Below are positions 5,985 to 10,728 of a stretch of DNA of 10,728 nucleotides, piece by piece. Under the pieces are notes generated by a model. That model did no database searches and was not told where the DNA came from. It saw only the letters and a list, made by a program, of their open reading frames with translations. The DNA comes from Bacillota bacterium (lineage in GTDB: Bacteria > Bacillota > Limnochordia > Limnochordales > ZCTH02-B6). Within the stretch, counting starts at the first letter, position 1. The number at the start of each line of letters is the position of its first letter. The stretch covers positions 1 to 10,728 of the forward strand of contig QGSR01000039.1 of assembly GCA_003387805.1 (NCBI GenBank), written 5' to 3'. The position numbers were made by a program, and so were the translations under genes.

Positions 5985-7367
5985 ATGAAGCAGCTGCCTA
6001 CCCGCCGGGACGGGGTGGAGACCCGGGCGCGACTGTTGCGCATTGCGCGGGAGACCTTCGAGGAAAAGGGCTATCATCGCACGTCCATCGCCGAGATTTG
6101 CCGGCGGGCCTCGGTGGCCAACGGAACGTTTTACCGCTACTTCGACGGCAAGGACGAAGTGTTTCTCCACTTGGCCGAGCAGCTGGCCGAAGGGCTGGAG
6201 CTGGCCGTCTCCGAGGCGCTGCGCGGCGTCTCCGGCACGTACGACAGAATCCATCGCACATTGGCGGCATTTTACGACTATGTGGGGCGCCACCGGGCGT
6301 TGTATCAGATTTTCCGGGAAGCCGAGTTCGTGCGGCTGGAACTGCCGCTGCGGACGTACCACCGCGTCGCCCGGCGCTTGGAGGAGCACCTTTTCGGCGC
6401 CGGCGGAGGCAGCCACGGCGGCAGTCACCCCGTGGTCCCGGACATCGCCCGTTCGGCGGTGTCTTTCGCCCTCATCGGCTGCGCCTCGATGCTCGCGGCC
6501 AAGTACATCATTTGGGAAGAGCGGCCGGTGCCGGCCGAGGTCATCGACAGCGTGGCGGATTTTCTCGCGTACGGCCTGAGCGCCGAAACCCCGGCGCCGC
6601 CGCTGTCGCGGCAGGCCCTGGATTTCATCGGCGCCGCGGCCGGGCTCAACGGCGCGGCCGTAGTCGTGGACGACGGTTTCGACCTCCGCGCGGCCGGGCT
6701 CACCGAAGGGCAGCGCACCCGGCGCAAGCTGCTGCAAGCGGCGGAGGACTGCTTCGCCGAGATGGGCTTCTTCAAGGCGCAAATCGCCGACATTACGAGG
6801 CGGGCCGGCGTCGCTCAGGGCACGTTCTACGTCCACTTCCCCGGCAAAATTGACATTTTGCGGGAACTGGTCCAGGACATCAACCGCCGTCTGCGGTCGG
6901 CCATCCGCAGGGGTCTGGCCGAAGCGGGACTGGGCGCCGACGCCGACCGGCGGCACGTGGAGATCGTGGGCCTGGCGTCGTTCTTGCATTGGCTGCGCCG
7001 CCGGGAAGGTATTTATCGCATCGTACGGGAGGCCGAGTTCGTCGACGAAGAAGTGGCCCGCTGGTACTACGAGCGTTTGAGCGTGGGCTACACCGCATGG
7101 CTGCGCACGGCGATGATTGCGGGGCAAATCCGGCCGCTGCCCGAGCAGACGCTGGCGTACGCCCTGCTCGGCATCGGCCACATCAGCGGCGTGCGCTGGG
7201 TGCTGTGGCCCAGCGAAGAGGCGGCGCAGCGGCCGGCCGACCTGCCGCCAGCCAACCTGCCGCCGGCCGACCTGCGGCCGACGGTCGAGGCGCTGGCCGC
7301 CCTCATTTTGCACGGCGTGGAGGGGGTGCGCGCCGGGGCGTTCCGGCTGTTTGACGACGCCGCTTAG
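5985..7367 (+). CDS. Tandem (double) TetR/AcrR-family transcriptional regulator
   Basis: Predicted DNA-binding regulator, 460 aa, about twice the usual TetR length. ATG 5985 lies 6 nt after GAGGTG (5973-5978); the in-frame GTG at 5976 overlaps that site. It contains two complete modules. Module 1 has its helix-turn-helix at about residues 13-53 (SIAEICRRASVANGTFYRYF) and a ligand domain with REAEFV at 111-116. Module 2 repeats this at about 245-285 (QIADITRRAGVAQGTFYVHF) and REAEFV at 348-353. Offsets of 232-237 residues show an intragenic duplication rather than chance. Such a chain could act as a pseudo-dimer or bind two dyads. Near the C-terminus, three 15-bp repeats (7233-7277) encode Pro-Ala-Asp/Asn-Leu-Pro/Arg. 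It is 69 bp upstream of, and co-directional with, the hydrolase-reductase pair, its likeliest targets. The effector is unknown; an acyl-CoA or similar acyl ligand is only a guess. Confidence 0.92.
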   Translation: MKQLPTRRDGVETRARLLRIARETFEEKGYHRTSIAEICRRASVANGTFYRYFDGKDEVFLHLAEQLAEGLELAVSEALRGVSGTYDRIHRTLAAFYDYVGRHRALYQIFREAEFVRLELPLRTYHRVARRLEEHLFGAGGGSHGGSHPVVPDIARSAVSFALIGCASMLAAKYIIWEERPVPAEVIDSVADFLAYGLSAETPAPPLSRQALDFIGAAAGLNGAAVVVDDGFDLRAAGLTEGQRTRRKLLQAAEDCFAEMGFFKAQIADITRRAGVAQGTFYVHFPGKIDILRELVQDINRRLRSAIRRGLAEAGLGADADRRHVEIVGLASFLHWLRRREGIYRIVREAEFVDEEVARWYYERLSVGYTAWLRTAMIAGQIRPLPEQTLAYALLGIGHISGVRWVLWPSEEAAQRPADLPPANLPPADLRPTVEALAALILHGVEGVRAGAFRLFDDAA

Positions 7368-7436
7368 TGAGAGCTGAGTCGGACGTCATCGTCGGCGGCG
7401 AGCGGACGACTACAACCTTGCAAGGAGGCGAAACCG

Positions 7437-8258
7437 ATGCCGACCATCGACGTGGACGGGGTGACGCTGTATTACGAAGAGCACGGCGAGGGCCCGCCCT
7501 TCGTGCTCATTCAGGGCCTGGGCATTCCCGGCGCCGCGTGGTACAACCAAGTGCCCGAATTTTCCGCCCGGTACCGGGTCATCCTGCCCGACAACCGCGG
7601 CAGCGGACGCTCGGACCAGACCAAAATCGAGTATTCCGTGCCGCGCATGGCCGACGACGTGATTGCGCTCCTGGACCACCTGGGCGTAGAGCGGGCCCAC
7701 GTTCTGGGCTTGTCGTTGGGCGGCCTCATCGCCCAGCAGCTGGCCATCAGCTATCCGGAGCGGGTGTTCGGACTCATCCTCGTCTCGACGCACCCCGGCG
7801 GCCCGCCGTACCTGGAGGCCACCGGCGAAATGTGGAAAGAGCGCCTCAACGTCGTTGGCAAAACGATTGAGCAGATCTACCGGGAGGCGCTGGAGTGGGG
7901 CGCGGCGCCCGCCTTCATCCGGGAGCGGCCCGAAGAAGTGGAACGGTTCCTGAAGATGCGGCTGCAGTATCCGCAGTCGGGCACGGGATTCCAGGGGCAA
8001 TTCACCGCCGGCGCAGCCTTCGACGCCCGGGAGGAGCTGTACCGGATCAAAGCGCCGACGCTGGTCATCCACGGGACGGAGGACCAGGTGGTGCCGCCCC
8101 GGTTCGGCTCGTTCATCGCCGAGCGCATCCCCGGCGCCCGCATCCACTGGCTTGAAGGCGTGGGCCACCTGGCCTTTGTGGAGGCGCCGTCGCAGTTCAA
8201 TGCCGTCGTGCTGTCGTTCCTGGACGAGGTGGCGACGAAAGGGGGCGGCCAGGGATGA
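7437..8258 (+). CDS. Alpha/beta hydrolase (cytosolic, MhpC/3-oxoadipate enol-lactonase-like)
   Basis: Soluble serine hydrolase, 273 aa, the normal length for this fold, with no signal peptide. ATG 7437 follows a perfect AAGGAGG (7422-7428) by 8 nt, so strong translation is expected. Residues in order are LIQGLGIPGAAW (oxyanion loop), DNRGSGRSD, the nucleophile elbow GLSLGG (Ser93), GTEDQVVP (Asp216) and GVGHLAF (His244); the triad is complete. The sequence is of the broad family that includes esterases, enol-lactone hydrolases and C-C hydrolases, and motifs alone do not separate them. Its stop overlaps the start of the reductase gene (ATGA, 8255-8258), which implies translational coupling and a shared pathway. 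The double TetR gene upstream is the likely regulator. Confidence 0.93.
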   Translation: MPTIDVDGVTLYYEEHGEGPPFVLIQGLGIPGAAWYNQVPEFSARYRVILPDNRGSGRSDQTKIEYSVPRMADDVIALLDHLGVERAHVLGLSLGGLIAQQLAISYPERVFGLILVSTHPGGPPYLEATGEMWKERLNVVGKTIEQIYREALEWGAAPAFIRERPEEVERFLKMRLQYPQSGTGFQGQFTAGAAFDAREELYRIKAPTLVIHGTEDQVVPPRFGSFIAERIPGARIHWLEGVGHLAFVEAPSQFNAVVLSFLDEVATKGGGQG

Positions 8259-9124
8259 CCCGGCCCAGCGGCGGCCCGTCCGCCGGCCGTCAGCCGCAGT
8301 TTCTGCACGGGAAAGTGGCCGTCGTTACCGGGAGCGCCCGGGGCATCGGCTGGGCCATCGCCCGCTCGCTGGCCGAGGCCGGCGCCAGCGTCGTCCTCAA
8401 CGACGTCCGGGACGACATCAACGCCGACGGGCTCCTGGCGGAACTGGCGGCGCTCGGGGGTATGGGCGAAAACGACGCCGACGGTCCAGGCGGCAACGCT
8501 CCGAGCCGCGGTAGCGCACCGAGCGGCGGCGGGCCCGATGCGCCCCGTCACCGCTTCATCGCGGCCGACGTTTCCAAATTCGAAGATGTTGCCCGCCTGC
8601 GCGACGAAGTCATCGCCGAATACGGCGGCATCGACATCCTCGTCAACAACGCGGGCATCACCCGAGACGCCTTCTTCACCAAAATGACGCTGGAGCAATG
8701 GCACGCGGTCATCGACGTCAACTTGCACGGCGTCTTCTACACGACCAAGGCGTTCATCGACGACATGGTCCAGCGGGGCGACGGCCGCATCGTCAACATC
8801 TCCAGCATCGTAGGCCAGACCGGCAACCTCGGCCAGGCCAACTACGCCGCGGCAAAAGCGGCCGTCATCGGCTTCACCCAGACGCTGGCCCGGGAACTCA
8901 TTCGCTACGGCATCACGGTGAACGCCGTGGCCCCCGGCTTCGTCGACACGCCGATGGTTGCGGCCATTCCAGACAAAGTCAAGGACAAGATTCTTGCCGG
9001 CATCCCCGCCGCCCGCCTGGCCCGGCCCGAGGAAATCGCCGCCGCCGTGCGCTACCTGGTCTCGCCCGACGCGGCCTACGTCACCGGCCAGGTGCTGGCC
9101 GTCAACGGCGGGGCGTACATGTAA
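8255..9124 (+). CDS. Short-chain dehydrogenase/reductase, FabG/PhaB type (3-oxoacyl reductase)
   Basis: NAD(P)H-dependent 3-oxoacyl-ACP or acetoacetyl-CoA type reductase, 289 aa against about 245 for typical FabG. The Rossmann motif TGSARGIG is at 25-32 and NNAG at 131-134. The catalytic tetrad is Asn156, Ser184, Tyr197 and Lys201 (YAAAK). The region ITRDAFFTKMTLEQW resembles both FabG and PhaB. The extra length comes from a 17-residue Gly/Pro/Ser N-terminal extension and a 30-residue Gly/Asn/Pro/Ser-rich insert (68-97) between the second helix and the ADVS strand. The core is intact, so activity is expected. The ATG overlaps the hydrolase stop; no separate strong ribosome site is needed. ACP or CoA specificity cannot be told from sequence. 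No acyl carrier protein or thiolase gene is in view. Confidence 0.93.
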   Translation: MTRPSGGPSAGRQPQFLHGKVAVVTGSARGIGWAIARSLAEAGASVVLNDVRDDINADGLLAELAALGGMGENDADGPGGNAPSRGSAPSGGGPDAPRHRFIAADVSKFEDVARLRDEVIAEYGGIDILVNNAGITRDAFFTKMTLEQWHAVIDVNLHGVFYTTKAFIDDMVQRGDGRIVNISSIVGQTGNLGQANYAAAKAAVIGFTQTLARELIRYGITVNAVAPGFVDTPMVAAIPDKVKDKILAGIPAARLARPEEIAAAVRYLVSPDAAYVTGQVLAVNGGAYM

Positions 9125-9167
9125 TCGCACAGCCCGGCCCGCCGTGTTTCGCCTCGTCTCGGTGGCC

Positions 9168-9203
9168 CGGAGCGGTCGCGCTCGCCCGACCGGCGACGCT
9201 CCG
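9168..9203 (+). terminator. GC-rich hairpin downstream of the reductase gene
   Basis: CGGAGCG-G-TCG (9168-9178) pairs with CGACGCTCCG (9194-9203): ten pairs with one bulged G and a 15-nt loop, 44 bp after the reductase stop. The sequence after it has only GTTTC, not a U-tract, so an intrinsic terminator is possible but not typical. Confidence 0.4.
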
Positions 9204-9246
9204 CCCGGGCGTGTTTCAACTGCTTCATATTCGGTTCCTTGTGAAG

Positions 9247-9282
9247 GCACCGGGGGACCCGCTCCTCTATCGCCCCCGGTGC
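9247..9282 (+). terminator. Second hairpin with perfect 10-bp stem
   Basis: GCACCGGGGG (9247-9256) and CCCCCGGTGC (9273-9282) are exact reverse complements around a 16-nt loop. No T-run follows. It could end the hydrolase-reductase transcript or mark the boundary of the right array, which begins about 60 bp later. Confidence 0.4.
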
Positions 9283-9341
9283 ACCGCGCAGCCCCGCGGA
9301 GCCCGCTGCGGTGTCATCTCGGATACGCTGCGAAGGTCCGA

Positions 9342-10545
9342 GGGCCCACTGACGGGCCGAACCCAACACGGAAGGGGCGGAAAGTGGGTCGAATCCCGGT
9401 CTTGTGACCCGCTGGCGGGCCGACGCGGCGACTGGCCAACCCCTGAGGAAATCCCCCGCCGTCCCGGTCCAACCCCTTGCCTGCACCGAATGTCAACCCC
9501 TTCGCAAAACCCCTTCGCAGGGCGGTTTCGGGGCACAAACCAGCGTGCTGCAACACACAGGCCCGCCTCCGAAGACAACAGCCCTGGTCGAAGAAGCAGC
9601 GCCGCTGGGGGTCCCGGGGCACGGACCCACCAGCGGGTCAAACTCGCCGGCCGTCGGTCGGAAAACGGGGCGAACGTCGAGTCTGTGACCCACTGGTGAG
9701 GCGAGGACATGGTCGGACGCCCCCGACTCGAACTCGCCGACGGTCGAAGGCACACCCTTGCCAGCCGCGAAAAACCGCCCCTGCGCAAAGCCCCGTGGCA
9801 AGCTGGTTTTGCGGACCAACCCACGACAGCCCATCGCCGGGCTCCACCGTCGAAGACAACGCCCCCGCTCGGAAGAGGGCCGCACCCTTCAGCCCCGGCC
9901 GACCGACCTGCCAGTGGGTCAAACTCTCCGGAAATCGGTCGGAATATGGGGCGAGAATCAATTCTTCGACCCACTGGCGGGTCGACGTGGCGGCGGACAA
10001 CCCTCGACGGCGCTTCGCGACCGCACGAGAAGGACACCGTGCTCCGGCCGAAAACCCGGTCCCGCCAAAAGCCCGATGGCAAGGCCGTCTTCCTGGTTAA
10101 GCCCGAGTGAACAACAGTACGAGTCGCCCGGCCGCCGAACAGCGCGGAACGTCCGGCACGAGCAGGCAGGACCGAGGCGTCGACGACCCACTAATGGGGC
10201 GAGCTTCGCAGTCACGGGGTGGAATATGGGACAAACTTCGGTTCTCCGACCCGGAGGTGGGCCGCAGACTCGTCTGCCCACCGCCGGCTACCAGGCGGCG
10301 TCACCGTGACCGGAACCCTTGCGGAACCTGAAAACGAGGGTTCTCCAAGAGCCCGATGGGATGGCGGTTTTCGAAATCGGGGCCGAGCACGCGACGCGAC
10401 CGTCTGAGCCGCCCGGGCCACCGGCAGCCGAGCAGACCGTCGTGACCGGGCTCCATGTCCGCGGCGCCCTACTGGCGGGGCATTATCCATGGAATGAGGG
10501 TGAAATTTGAGTCGAGGGCGGGATCTTCGACTCGTTGGCGGGCCG
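9342..10545 (+). repeat. Right array: four full and one partial 281-bp tandem units, non-coding
   Basis: Each unit has two clear palindromes of form GACCCACTGGCGGGTC. Positions are 9342-9358/9406-9421, 9624-9639/9687-9702, 9905-9920/9968-9983, 10185-10200/10248-10263 and 10466-10481/10529-10544. Within units 2-5 the centres are exactly 63 bp apart; unit to unit the first centre moves by 280-282 bp. A degenerate third site (GGAATATGGGGC-like, for example about 9937-9952) lies midway, giving three sites about 31-32 bp apart as in the left array. About 158 bp after the first site comes the core GCCCGATGG or a variant (9509, 9790, 10071, 10351). Copies are strongly diverged elsewhere. 281 is not a multiple of 3, and the open frames crossing it are not consistent between units, so it is non-coding. 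From 10545 to the window end the core is not recognisable; the next unit would start just past the edge. Confidence 0.8.
9765..9814 (+). other. Central hairpin of right-array unit 2
   Basis: CCGC (9765-9768) pairs with GCGG (9811-9814), and AAAACC (9771-9776) with GGTTTT (9805-9810), separated by a two-base bulge. The loop contains GCCCCGTGG. The AAAACC/GGTTTT stem matches those of the left array at 427-453 and 954-979, which ties the two arrays together. In unit 1, AAACC (9507-9511) and GGTTT (9524-9528) can pair likewise. Confidence 0.5.
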
Positions 10546-10728
10546 TCGGCCCGAAGTCCTCCGCCGGGTCACCGCACAGTAGGCCCCACGATGGCCGCGC
10601 AGCAGGCCCCTGTCGGGGCCGCCGCGTTGCCGGCCCCGCCGAGGCCTCACATCGCCGGCGCCGCCGGGCCATCGCCTCGCATCCCGCCCGGGCCGGCCGG
10701 CCTCCAGCCGCGGCGCGACGGAGCCCCC
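10546..10728. other. End of window: GC-rich, unassigned
   Basis: By position this is the later part of right-array unit 5, but the CCCGATGG core expected near 10632 is absent. AGGCCCCACGATGG (about 10581-10594) recalls the left-array palindrome. No gene is supported. Confidence 0.3.

Noticed and set aside
7877..9250. Antisense ORF of 457 codons over the hydrolase and reductase genes
   Set aside because: Both sense genes have full catalytic motifs and good start signals; the antisense frame shows no domain and arises from high third-position GC.
9267..10100. Open frames on both strands in the right array (up to about 270 codons)
   Set aside because: They are Arg/Pro/Gly-rich and change frame with each 281-bp unit, and no protein repeat is maintained, so they are by-products of composition.

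Overview
The window is high-GC bacterial DNA carrying six plausible genes, all on the + strand. The middle (about 1.1 to 9.1 kb) is coding. Both ends are non-coding repeat arrays. Good Shine-Dalgarno sites (AAGGAGG, AAGGGGG), a transmembrane chemoreceptor and the overall gene content would fit a high-GC Bacillota (Limnochordia, Thermaerobacter or Symbiobacterium-like), but no marker gene fixes the taxon, so this is a guess. No transposase, integrase, tRNA, rRNA or CRISPR was seen.

Layout. 1 to about 1010: degenerate tandem array of about 245-266 bp units (left array). 1123-2637: methyl-accepting chemotaxis protein with almost no sensor domain. 2638-2745: six 18-bp tandem repeats. 2763-3845: membrane-anchored alpha/beta hydrolase. 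3861-3932: six 12-bp repeats. 3933-4320: AT-richer regulatory region with three TGGTC-N5-GACC dyads. 4321-5778: threonine-synthase-family PLP enzyme with a low-complexity insert. 5780-5889: 23-bp repeats. 5985-7367: regulator built of two complete TetR modules. 7437-8258 and 8255-9124: cytosolic alpha/beta hydrolase and FabG/PhaB-type reductase, overlapping by 4 bp. 9125-9341: spacer with two GC-rich hairpins. 9342 to about 10545: second array (right array) with a strict 281-bp period.

How the genes may work together. The double TetR protein, the hydrolase and the short-chain reductase look like one regulated acyl or carbonyl metabolism unit: the regulator is 69 bp upstream and co-directional, and the two enzymes are translationally coupled. 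The chemoreceptor, the membrane hydrolase and the PLP enzyme are each separated by repeat-filled spacers and are probably independent units.

The most unusual content is the pair of flanking arrays. They differ in period and in much of their sequence, but they share one architecture in the same orientation. Each unit has three palindromic sites about 31 bp apart, followed at a fixed distance by a hairpin motif with a CCCGATG-type core. They appear to be one family of non-coding repeats of unknown function, on both sides of an 8.3-kb gene segment.
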